A DNA stretch of 9,590 bases from an uncultured Alistipes sp. (GTDB lineage: Bacteria > Bacteroidota > Bacteroidia > Bacteroidales > Rikenellaceae), in contig CAAGHX010000116.1 of NCBI GenBank assembly GCA_900769745.1, positions 1-9,590 of the forward strand. The letters are read 5' to 3'. Below are positions 1-6,350 of this stretch, piece by piece. The position numbers were made by a program, and so were the translations under genes. How positions within the stretch are numbered: the first letter of the stretch is position 1; the number at the start of each line of letters is the position of its first letter. The notes under the pieces are model-generated. The model saw only the letters and a list, made by a program, of their open reading frames with translations. It made no database searches and was not told the origin of the DNA.

Positions 1-1
1 T

Positions 2-997
2 CAGCAGTCAGCAGCTTTTCTGTTTATCGATGAGATTCACCGCTTCAACAAGAGCCAGCAGGACTCGCTGCTCGGAGCTGTTGAGCAGGGCATCGTGACG
101 CTGATTGGTGCTACGACCGAAAACCCTTCGTTCGAGGTTATTTCGCCACTTTTGAGCCGTTGCCAGGTATATATCCTCAAGTCGATGAACGACGAGGAGC
201 TGGGCACTTTGCTCAATCGTGCTATCACCTCGGAGAATGGCCTGCGCGACAGGAACGTGAAGGTCACCGAGACCGAGGCTCTGTTCAAATTCTCGGGCGG
301 AGATGCACGCAAATTGCTCAATATACTCGACATCATAGCCGGTGCTGCCGATGGCGATTTCGAGATTACCGATGCCTACGTCACTGAGTGTTTGCAGCAG
401 AACATTGCCCTCTACGACAAGAATGGCGAGCAGCACTACGACGTAATCTCTGCATTTATCAAGTCGGTGCGAGGTAGCGACCCCAACGCCGCCATCTACT
501 ACCTGGCGCGTATGCTGGCAGGTGGCGAGGAGCCCCGATTTATCGCCCGCCGACTGGTAATTTTGGCATCAGAGGATATAGGACTTGCCAATCCAAACGC
601 ACTGCTGCTGGCAAACGCCTGCTTCGATACGGTGCATAAGATTGGTATGCCCGAGGCCCGCATCACGCTGGCCGAGACCACCATCTACCTCGCCACAAGT
701 CCCAAGAGCAACTCGGCCTATATGGCTATCAACGAGGCTCTGGCATTTGTCGAGCGCGACACCACCAACCGCCCTGTGCCTCTGCACTTGCGCAACGCCC
801 CCACCAAGCTGATGAGCGAGGCGGGATATGCCAAGGGCTACAAATATGCACACGACTTCAGCGGAGGATTTGTCGAGCAGGAGTTCCTGCCCGAGAGCAT
901 CTCAGGCAAGAGATTCTACACGCCCAACACCCAGAACACCACCGAGGCGAAGATAGCCGAGAGAATGGAGCAGCTGTGGGGCAAGAAATACCGGTAA
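2..997 (+). CDS. rarA: Replication-associated recombination protein RarA (MgsA/WRNIP1 family AAA+ ATPase), 5'-truncated
   Basis: RarA is a cytoplasmic clamp-loader-like AAA+ ATPase that acts at stalled replication forks, where it works with single-strand binding protein and RecA-type recombination. The open frame runs in from the window edge and 331 residues are visible. The family is usually about 420-450 residues, so roughly 100 N-terminal residues, including the Walker A loop, lie upstream. Visible in order are Walker B FLFIDEIHRFNKSQQ (Asp10, Glu11 of the visible part), sensor 1 IGATTENPSFE (Asn41), the Arg finger in LLSRC (Arg53), the lid domain, and the C-terminal tetramerisation region with YDKNGEQHYD, SVRGSDPNAA, ASEDIGLANP and LRNAPTKLM. 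The GTG at 95 lies inside the conserved AAA+ core and is not the start. It is followed 18 bp later by the hydrolase gene, so it probably heads or lies within that operon. Identification rests on family motifs and is secure. Confidence 0.96.
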   Translation, partial: QQSAAFLFIDEIHRFNKSQQDSLLGAVEQGIVTLIGATTENPSFEVISPLLSRCQVYILKSMNDEELGTLLNRAITSENGLRDRNVKVTETEALFKFSGGDARKLLNILDIIAGAADGDFEITDAYVTECLQQNIALYDKNGEQHYDVISAFIKSVRGSDPNAAIYYLARMLAGGEEPRFIARRLVILASEDIGLANPNALLLANACFDTVHKIGMPEARITLAETTIYLATSPKSNSAYMAINEALAFVERDTTNRPVPLHLRNAPTKLMSEAGYAKGYKYAHDFSGGFVEQEFLPESISGKRFYTPNTQNTTEAKIAERMEQLWGKKYR

Positions 998-1015
998 CCA
1001 AAGAACGATTATACT

Positions 1016-1999
1016 ATGAAAAAATTTACACTCATACTCTCGCTTATGATGTTGGCCGCAACATCGGCAATGGCAAAACTGCCCGAGAAGAAGACCCATC
1101 TATTTGCCGTTAAGGGTGCCGACTCGCTCTATCTCGACCACTATGTGGCCGATGTCGAGGGCCCACGCCCCTGCGTGATTTACATCTTTGGCGGTGGATT
1201 TGTAAACGGTCAGCGCTATGCCGATTGGTACGATTCATACTTCGAAATGCTGCTCGACGAGGGCTACGACGTGGTGTCGATTGACTACCGCCGAGGCCTT
1301 CGCAAGCTCTTTGCCAACGGCAACAAGTCGCTATCGATACGCGATGTGGTGGTTGGTCTGAATGACGCTATCAATATGGCTGTAGAGGATCTCTTCAGCG
1401 CCACAGCGTTCATTGTCGAGAATGCCGAGAAGTGGCAGATTAACCCTACGAAGATCATCACAAGTGGCTCAAGCGCCGGTGCCATCACCGCCTTGCAGGC
1501 CGAGAATATCATCAGCAACCGCGGCAAATTGGCCGAGATTCTGCCCGAGGGCTTCGACTATGCGGGTGTGATGTCGTTTGCAGGAGCTATCTTCTCAGTT
1601 AACGGCAAGCCCGAGTGGAAGAACGAGCCTGCCCCAATCATCATGTTCCACGGCAGCTCCGACCGACAGGTGCCTTACGACAAGGAGACTATGTTGGGTA
1701 TCGGTTTCTTCGGCTCGAAGTTCATCAGCAACCAGCTCAGCAATGAGAACTACGCTCACTGGTTCTACGATATGGAGTATAGGGGCCACGATGTGGCTGG
1801 CTCGCCTATGTGGGCCAATCACAACGACATAAAGACCTTCATCAAGGAGTTTGCAATAAAGGGTCGCAAGCTCTCGCTCCACACCACCGTAAAGGATGGC
1901 GACATCAAGGAGGACCAGACCAAATTCAAACTCAAAGATTACATCGAGGCCAACTTCGGCGAGAAGCCTAACAAAAACGAGAAGACCAACAAAAAGTAG
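1016..1999 (+). CDS. Secreted alpha/beta-hydrolase (carboxylesterase/lipase-like)
   Basis: This is a predicted exported serine hydrolase of 327 residues, probably an esterase acting on an ester or acyl substrate in the periplasm; the substrate is unknown. The N-terminus is a clear Sec signal peptide: Lys2-Lys3, a hydrophobic core, then a likely signal peptidase I site after AMA (residue 20), with no lipobox cysteine. The mature part has the alpha/beta-hydrolase order: an oxyanion-hole segment YIFGGGF (58-62; the family often has HGGG, here FGGG), VVSIDYRRG (87-94), a nucleophile elbow GSSAG with candidate Ser153, then Asp216 in FHGSSDRQVP and His258 in YRGHD, completing a plausible triad. The Lys-rich C-terminal tail (about 285-327) falls outside the core fold. 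The ATG at 1016 is chosen because it begins the signal peptide. The gene lies 18 bp after rarA and 8 bp before the phosphoesterase gene, so it is probably co-transcribed with both. No specific family name is assigned. Confidence 0.85.
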   Translation: MKKFTLILSLMMLAATSAMAKLPEKKTHLFAVKGADSLYLDHYVADVEGPRPCVIYIFGGGFVNGQRYADWYDSYFEMLLDEGYDVVSIDYRRGLRKLFANGNKSLSIRDVVVGLNDAINMAVEDLFSATAFIVENAEKWQINPTKIITSGSSAGAITALQAENIISNRGKLAEILPEGFDYAGVMSFAGAIFSVNGKPEWKNEPAPIIMFHGSSDRQVPYDKETMLGIGFFGSKFISNQLSNENYAHWFYDMEYRGHDVAGSPMWANHNDIKTFIKEFAIKGRKLSLHTTVKDGDIKEDQTKFKLKDYIEANFGEKPNKNEKTNKK

Positions 2000-2007
2000 T
2001 AGTTGCG

Positions 2008-2511
2008 ATGAAGCGCATAGGAGTCATTTCGGATACACACAACACCTTCGACGAGCCGCTGAAAGAGTTTCTGCGCGATGTGGACGAGATTTGGCACGCG
2101 GGCGATTTCGGCTCGATTGAGCTGGCCGACCAGATTGCCTCGTTCAAGCCGATGAAGGGCGTGTGGGGCAACATCGACGGGGGCGTGATGCGTCGTGCCT
2201 ACAACGAGTTTTGTTGCTTCCAGTGCGAGAACAAGCGGGTGCTCATCACCCACATCGGAGGCTATCCACGCCACTACTCTCCCGCAGCCGTAAGGATGAT
2301 TCAGAGCGCCAAGCCCGACATCTTCATAGCAGGTCATTCGCACATCCTGAAGGTGATGTTCGACCCCATCTATCAGCTGTTGCACATCAACCCCGGTGCG
2401 GCCGGGCAGTACGGTTTTCACAAGGTGCGCACCGCCATACGCTTCACGATCGATGGCGACGACATACGCGATATGGAGATTGGCGAGTGGCCACGACTAA
2501 TGCGCGAGTAG
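2008..2511 (+). CDS. YfcE/MJ0936-type metallophosphoesterase
   Basis: This is a cytoplasmic two-metal (typically Mn2+) calcineurin-like phosphodiesterase of 167 residues, the usual size for the small YfcE/MJ0936 group. Characterised members hydrolyse phosphodiesters in vitro, but their natural substrate is generally unknown. All metal-binding motifs are present in order: ISDTH (Asp9, His11), HAGDFGS (Asp33), WGNIDG (Asn55, Asp57), LITHIGG (His82) and AGHSH (His110, His112). The late NPGAAGQYG segment (128-136) also fits the family. A small Cys cluster FCCFQC (68-73) is not a known family motif. The ATG at 2008 places the first beta strand (MKRIGVISD) at the N-terminus, as expected. The gene starts 8 bp after the hydrolase stop and is followed by a strong terminator, so it is the last gene of the rarA-hydrolase-phosphoesterase unit. 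No role linked to rarA can be read from the sequence. Confidence 0.92.
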   Translation: MKRIGVISDTHNTFDEPLKEFLRDVDEIWHAGDFGSIELADQIASFKPMKGVWGNIDGGVMRRAYNEFCCFQCENKRVLITHIGGYPRHYSPAAVRMIQSAKPDIFIAGHSHILKVMFDPIYQLLHINPGAAGQYGFHKVRTAIRFTIDGDDIRDMEIGEWPRLMRE

Positions 2512-2556
2512 CAACCACAAAAAGCTATCACACAACATATTACAGGCAATAATAGA

Positions 2557-2589
2557 TTAGCATTCTCACTTCGGGGATGCTAATTTTTT
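2557..2589 (+). terminator. Intrinsic terminator ending the rarA-hydrolase-phosphoesterase unit
   Basis: The arms TTAGCATTCTC (2557-2567) and GGGGATGCTAA (2573-2583) form an 11-bp stem with two G-U pairs and a 5-nt loop (ACTTC), followed at once by six T residues (2584-2589). The stem can be lengthened at its base by pairing 2554-2556 with the first Ts. It lies 45 bp after the phosphoesterase stop and 75 bp before the clp start, so it separates the two transcription units. Confidence 0.85.
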
Positions 2590-2664
2590 ATACGTATATT
2601 ACAATATTACATAATTTGCCGCCCACAAGTTGCGTTATCTCATAGTAACAACAATTAACTAACT
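2590..2664 (+). promoter_or_regulatory. Leader/promoter region of the clp gene, with an imperfect inverted repeat
   Basis: This 75-bp AT-rich stretch must carry the clp promoter if the terminator before it works. I see no good Bacteroidota TAnnTTTG box. The nearest candidate is TTTG at 2615-2618 with TATCTCAT at 2636-2643, but the spacer is only 17 bp and the -7 box is poor. An imperfect inverted repeat, GTTG-(cg)-TTA at 2629-2637 and TAACAAC at 2646-2652, overlaps that region and could be an operator or chance. There is no Shine-Dalgarno sequence; the bases before the ATG are A/T-rich (TTAACTAACT), as is common in this phylum. Confidence 0.3.
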
Positions 2665-5118
2665 ATGGGAAACAAAATTTCAAAGACATCAGATGCGGCA
2701 ATGGCCCGCACGACATTCAGTCTGAGCAAGAGCAACGCTCGGCAATCATACAAAGATATGCTCACACTGGAGCTGCTACGCGAGGATGGTTCGATGGCCT
2801 ACAACACACTCTCGACCCTGCTCAAGGGGTGGGAGCTGGCGCAGCTCGGCCAGAGAATTGAGAATATGATAGAGGCTCAGCCGCAGACAGAGGAGCAGTC
2901 GCCCGAGGAGTTTATGCGTGAGTTTCGCGACTCGCTGCTGCAGAGATACGGCTCGGCCAAGACCATCTCGACAATACACATCTTGCGTGAGATTGTGGCC
3001 GACACAACCACCGCCACATCGCAGATTCTCGCCCTGCACGGCATCAATGCGCAGAGCATCGACCACACCATCGAGGAGGTGAGCACACCCATAATCAGAA
3101 TGCAGTCGCAGGCGCAATTTAGCCCTATGGCATTGGGCGACGAACCAATGACGCACCACACCCCGGGGCAAAAGCTAATTGAAAAATTCGGCACCGACAT
3201 TACGCGTCTTGCCCGCCAAGGCAAGATAGACCCTGTGGTGGGGCGTGATGGTGAGATTGAGCGAGTGGTGCAGATTCTCTCACGCCGCCGCAAGAACAAC
3301 CCAATACTGATTGGCGAGGCGGGTGTTGGCAAGAGTGCTATAGTGGAGGGTTTGGCACTGAGGATTGTGGCGGGCGATGTGCCATCGACCATTCGACAGA
3401 AGAGCATCATCTCGCTCGACATATCGTCGCTTATTGCCGGCACAAAGTTTCGTGGTGAGTTCGAGGAGCGTATGCAACAACTGCTCGACGAGTTGCGCCA
3501 AAGTAGCGACACGATACTCTTTATCGACGAGATTCACACCATCGTTGGTGCAGGAGCTACGCAGGGCAGCATCGACACGGCCAACATCCTGAAGCCCGCC
3601 CTTGCTCGTGGCGAGATGCAGACCATAGGAGCAACCACACTCGACGAGTATCGCGAGAATATCGAGAAGGATTCGGCCTTGGAACGACGATTCCAAAAGG
3701 TTATAGTAGAGCCCACATCGGCTGGGCTTACGCTCGACATTCTGCGTCGCATCGCCCCCCACTACGAGAGCCACCACAATGTGCATTACAGCGATGAGGC
3801 CCTGGAGGCTTGCGTCTCTCTGACCGAGCGATACATCACCGACCGCCACTTTCCCGACAAGGCTATCGATGTGATGGACGAGGCGGGTGCTCGCCTGCGC
3901 CTCAGCTCCGACAAAGTGCCGCACTACATCCTACAGACCGAGCAGGAGTTGGAGCAGGTGGCACACGAGCGCCGAGAGGCTATCTCGGCCCTGATATACG
4001 AAAAGGCGGCAGCTATGCGCCTCAAAGAGCTTGCACTGAAGGCTCGCCTTGCCGAGCAGCAGAGGGAGTGGCAACTATCGGCCAAAAAGAACCCCGCCAA
4101 GATCGAGGCGAAGGATATAGAGCAGGTCATCACCACCATAACGGGCATTCCTGCTGAGCGAATCTCGCACGGCGAGGCACAGCGGCTCCGAGGGCTGAAG
4201 GGTTATCTTATGGAGCGTGTTGTGGGCCAGCAGCAGGCGGTGGAGCGGATTACAAAGTCGCTCATTCGCTCGCGTGCAGGGCTGAAAGATGAGAATCGCC
4301 CGATTGGAGTGTTCCTATTTATCGGCCCAACGGGTGTGGGAAAGACACTGCTTGCCAAGGAGTTATCGAAGTGGCTATTTGACCAGAGGCGAGGTCTGAT
4401 TAGAATTGATATGTCGGAGTACAGCGAGAAGCACAATGTGGCCCGACTGATTGGCTCGCCCCCAGGATATGTGGGCTATGGCGAGGGCGGACAGCTAAGC
4501 GAGGCGGTGCGTCGCAAGCCATACTCGGTGGTGCTCTTTGATGAGATTGAGAAGGCTCACCCCGACATCTTCAACACTATGTTGCAGATTTTCGACGAGG
4601 GACACCTAACCGATGGCAGCGGCCGCAAGGTCGATTTCAAGAATACTGTGATAATCCTCACATCAAACATCGGCTCGCGCAGTGTGGCCGAGAGGAGTGT
4701 GCAGGTGGGATTCAACACCTCATCGAAGCAGAGCAACTCGCAGCTCACGCCTCAGAACGAATACACCCGAGCCTTGGAGAGCACCTTTGCGCCAGAGTTT
4801 CTGAATCGTATCGACGATATTATCTACTTCCGCACCCTCTCGCTCGAAGATGTGGAGCAGATTATCGATTTGGAGCTCGAGAGCATACTCGGCCGAGCCA
4901 AGAAGTTGGGGCTAAGTGTCGAAATCACGCTCGAAGCCCGCAAGCTATTGGCAACGATGGGTTATGAGTCGAAATATGGCGTAAGGGCGCTGCGTCGCAC
5001 GCTGCTCGACAAGGTGGAGGAGCCCCTCTCGGAGCTTATCATCGAGCAGGAGCTTTCGCCCGGCAGCAACATATTAATCGACGAGCACAACGAGCAGATT
5101 CTGCTGCGGGTGGCATAG
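2665..5118 (+). CDS. clpC: ATP-dependent Clp protease ATP-binding subunit (ClpC/ClpA-class AAA+ unfoldase)
   Basis: This is a hexameric cytoplasmic unfoldase that threads substrates into ClpP, which is not encoded in this window. It has 817 residues, close to ClpC length. Residues about 16-140 resemble two divergent Clp-N repeats (for example STIHILREIVADTTTATSQIL where HLLLALL-type sequence is usual). NBD1 has VVGRD (191-195), Walker A GEAGVGKS (217-224), pore loop KFRGE (261-265), Walker B LFIDEIH (285-291) and Arg fingers RR (341-342). A short ClpC-like middle segment with EKAAAMR (446-452) follows; it is too short for a ClpB coiled-coil arm. NBD2 has Walker A GPTGVGKT (554-561), pore loop GYVG (601-604), Walker B VVLFDEIEKAH (622-632), a ClpP-docking VGF loop (681-683) and sensor 2 GVRALRR (772-778). 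The VGF loop argues for a ClpP partner rather than a ClpB disaggregase. The start at 2665 is the first in-frame ATG; one at 2701 (MARTTF) is possible. The symbol is a best subtype fit, and the N-domain makes it less certain. Confidence 0.9.
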   Translation: MGNKISKTSDAAMARTTFSLSKSNARQSYKDMLTLELLREDGSMAYNTLSTLLKGWELAQLGQRIENMIEAQPQTEEQSPEEFMREFRDSLLQRYGSAKTISTIHILREIVADTTTATSQILALHGINAQSIDHTIEEVSTPIIRMQSQAQFSPMALGDEPMTHHTPGQKLIEKFGTDITRLARQGKIDPVVGRDGEIERVVQILSRRRKNNPILIGEAGVGKSAIVEGLALRIVAGDVPSTIRQKSIISLDISSLIAGTKFRGEFEERMQQLLDELRQSSDTILFIDEIHTIVGAGATQGSIDTANILKPALARGEMQTIGATTLDEYRENIEKDSALERRFQKVIVEPTSAGLTLDILRRIAPHYESHHNVHYSDEALEACVSLTERYITDRHFPDKAIDVMDEAGARLRLSSDKVPHYILQTEQELEQVAHERREAISALIYEKAAAMRLKELALKARLAEQQREWQLSAKKNPAKIEAKDIEQVITTITGIPAERISHGEAQRLRGLKGYLMERVVGQQQAVERITKSLIRSRAGLKDENRPIGVFLFIGPTGVGKTLLAKELSKWLFDQRRGLIRIDMSEYSEKHNVARLIGSPPGYVGYGEGGQLSEAVRRKPYSVVLFDEIEKAHPDIFNTMLQIFDEGHLTDGSGRKVDFKNTVIILTSNIGSRSVAERSVQVGFNTSSKQSNSQLTPQNEYTRALESTFAPEFLNRIDDIIYFRTLSLEDVEQIIDLELESILGRAKKLGLSVEITLEARKLLATMGYESKYGVRALRRTLLDKVEEPLSELIIEQELSPGSNILIDEHNEQILLRVA

Positions 5119-5162
5119 TCCACAAGGCCAGCCAAAATTTACCCGACTGCGATAAAATGAAG

Positions 5163-5195
5163 AGGGGTTGTCCAGCTTTGCATCGGACAACCCCT
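5163..5195. terminator. Hairpin between convergent clp and araC genes, likely bidirectional terminator
   Basis: A perfect 11-bp stem, AGGGGTTGTCC (5163-5173) with GGACAACCCCT (5185-5195), has an 11-nt loop. It lies 44 bp after the clp stop and 32 bp before the araC stop on the other strand. The T-runs are weak on both sides (TTATGTTT reading plus; CTTCATTTTAT reading minus), but position and stem strength favour termination of both genes. Confidence 0.75.
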
Positions 5196-5227
5196 TATGT
5201 TTCAATCAACAACAAAGAACACTCGCA

Positions 5228-6130
5228 TCAGCCCTCGCGGCGATACTCCTTGGGCGAGATGCCCACACGGCGCTTGAAATACTTGCCAAAGAAGGTCTGC
5301 GATGGGAAGTTCAGCTCGTCGCTAATCTGCTGCACAGTCATATTGGTACTCTTCAGCAGAGCACGTGCCTCCAGCACCACCAATCGCTCAATCCAGTCGG
5401 CAGCTGAGAATTGGGTGGTCTCCTTCACCACACGCGACAGATAGCGTGGCGTGATGCACATCCTCTCGGCATAGAAGCTGAGCTGGCGCTCGGTACGGAA
5501 ATTCTCCTTCACCAAGGTCAAGAACTCACGCGACAAAGCCTCGGCATTGGTTCGGGGTTTCTCGACTCTCACTTTGCGATGATGATTCGACGAGTAGAAG
5601 ACCGCCATCATTATATGTCGCACAATCTTGGGCTTATGAGGTGAGACAAAGTTCTTGTTCAACACCTGGCGCAGAGCCTTATCCAAATCCTCTCCCACAC
5701 GGCTATCCAGCTCTGAGCACTCGATAACGGGCGAAGATTGCTTGTCGAACGACATAGGGAAGCCCGAGCTCTCGTAGATGAGCATCTCATCGACAAATCG
5801 TGGCGATAGAACTATCACATCGCCATCGAAGTCATCGGCAGTGCTGGTAAACGACACAATCTGTCCTGGCAGCAATTTAATCATGTTGCCTGGCTCGGTG
5901 AGCTCATACTGCTTCAAATCTATCTCAAATTTAGCACTTCCGGCTTTGTGGTGGATAAAGACAAAGAAGTTGAATTTATGTGGCTTGCATATAGATTCCG
6001 CATGAAAAGGATTTACCTCCTTGTCATACTGCTTTATATCCGAAAAAGAGAAAAGTAGCAACTCTCTACTAATACTCATCACCCCCTCGAGCGACTCAAG
6101 TTGAGGGAGCCAATCATAATACTGTATCAT
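5228..6130 (-). CDS. AraC-family transcriptional regulator
   Basis: This is a 300-residue DNA-binding regulator of the AraC/XylS class. The C-terminal domain (about 200-298) carries two helix-turn-helix units: LSFYAERMCITPRYLSRVVK (about 217-236) and MTVQQISDELNFPSQTFFGK (264-283), followed by the family signature FKRRVGISPKEYRR. The N-terminal part (about 40-130), with FNFFVFIHHKAGSAKFEID and LLPGQIVSF, looks like the cupin-type sensing domain common in Bacteroidota AraC proteins; no ligand can be inferred. The ATG at 6130 is the first after a well-formed promoter at 6166-6196; an internal ATG (Met18) is less likely. It is convergent with clp and divergent from the MATE transporter gene, sharing 220 bp with it. 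Local AraC regulators often control the divergent neighbour, so it may regulate the transporter. That role is inferred from layout alone. Confidence 0.93.
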   Translation of the reverse strand: MIQYYDWLPQLESLEGVMSISRELLLFSFSDIKQYDKEVNPFHAESICKPHKFNFFVFIHHKAGSAKFEIDLKQYELTEPGNMIKLLPGQIVSFTSTADDFDGDVIVLSPRFVDEMLIYESSGFPMSFDKQSSPVIECSELDSRVGEDLDKALRQVLNKNFVSPHKPKIVRHIMMAVFYSSNHHRKVRVEKPRTNAEALSREFLTLVKENFRTERQLSFYAERMCITPRYLSRVVKETTQFSAADWIERLVVLEARALLKSTNMTVQQISDELNFPSQTFFGKYFKRRVGISPKEYRREG

Positions 6131-6165
6131 AGGTGTTCTTCAAAAAAAATAGACTTATTGTCCAA

Positions 6166-6196
6166 CAAAATTATCGATTCAATGCGAATTTACAAA
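6166..6196 (-). promoter_or_regulatory. Bacteroidota-type promoter of the araC gene
   Basis: Read on the minus strand, TTTG (plus-strand CAAA, 6193-6196), a 19-bp spacer, and TAATTTTG (plus-strand CAAAATTA, 6166-6173) match the primary sigma-factor consensus of Bacteroides (-33 TTTG, -7 TAnnTTTG). The expected transcription start is near 6160, which gives a leader of about 30 nt before the ATG at 6130. This is the best-formed promoter in the window. Confidence 0.75.
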
Positions 6197-6213
6197 AATT
6201 AGTGTACAAAATG

Positions 6214-6246
6214 ACCAATCTCACAAACTTTTCAATCTCGATTGGT
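6214..6246. repeat. Candidate operator: 7-bp inverted repeat with overlapping direct repeat
   Basis: ACCAATC (6214-6220) and GATTGGT (6240-6246) form a perfect 7-bp inverted repeat separated by 19 bp. CAATCTC also occurs twice in direct orientation (6216-6222 and 6233-6239), 17 bp apart. The site lies just upstream of the araC -33 box and about 90 bp upstream of the MATE -7 box, a sensible place for a regulator to bind. AraC proteins usually bind direct repeats about 21 bp apart, so the spacing is not a clean match. It may be chance in an AT-rich region. Confidence 0.35.
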
Positions 6247-6335
6247 AGCACCCGTAAACACACTATTTGCACCGCATATATTTATAAATGCTATCTAAGT
6301 AGTTTTATCATACAACGCAAGTTTACTATTTTTAT

Positions 6336-6343
6336 TATCTTTG
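6336..6343 (+). promoter_or_regulatory. -7 promoter element of the MATE gene
   Basis: TATCTTTG is an exact TAnnTTTG match. No TTTG lies 19-21 bp upstream, so the -33 part is missing or weak, which could fit an activator-dependent promoter. The box ends 7 bp before the ATG at 6351. With the usual spacing, transcription would begin about 0-6 nt before the start codon, giving a leaderless or nearly leaderless mRNA. Confidence 0.6.
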
Positions 6344-6350
6344 CGTCCGT

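Noticed and set aside
1939..2421. Minus-strand 160-codon open frame opposite the phosphoesterase
   Set aside because: It spans the hydrolase-phosphoesterase junction antisense to both and has no family-like motif.
2877..3924. Two minus-strand open frames of over 200 codons opposite clp
   Set aside because: They overlap each other and lie opposite the conserved NBD1 region; their residue composition is typical of antisense shadows.
5157..5444. Small plus-strand open frames after clp
   Set aside because: They run through the terminator hairpin and antisense to the AraC helix-turn-helix domain, so they are shadows.
6280..6289. ATTTATAAAT perfect 10-bp palindrome
   Set aside because: It is short and A/T-only in an A/T-rich spacer, so it is likely chance; no extension supports an operator.
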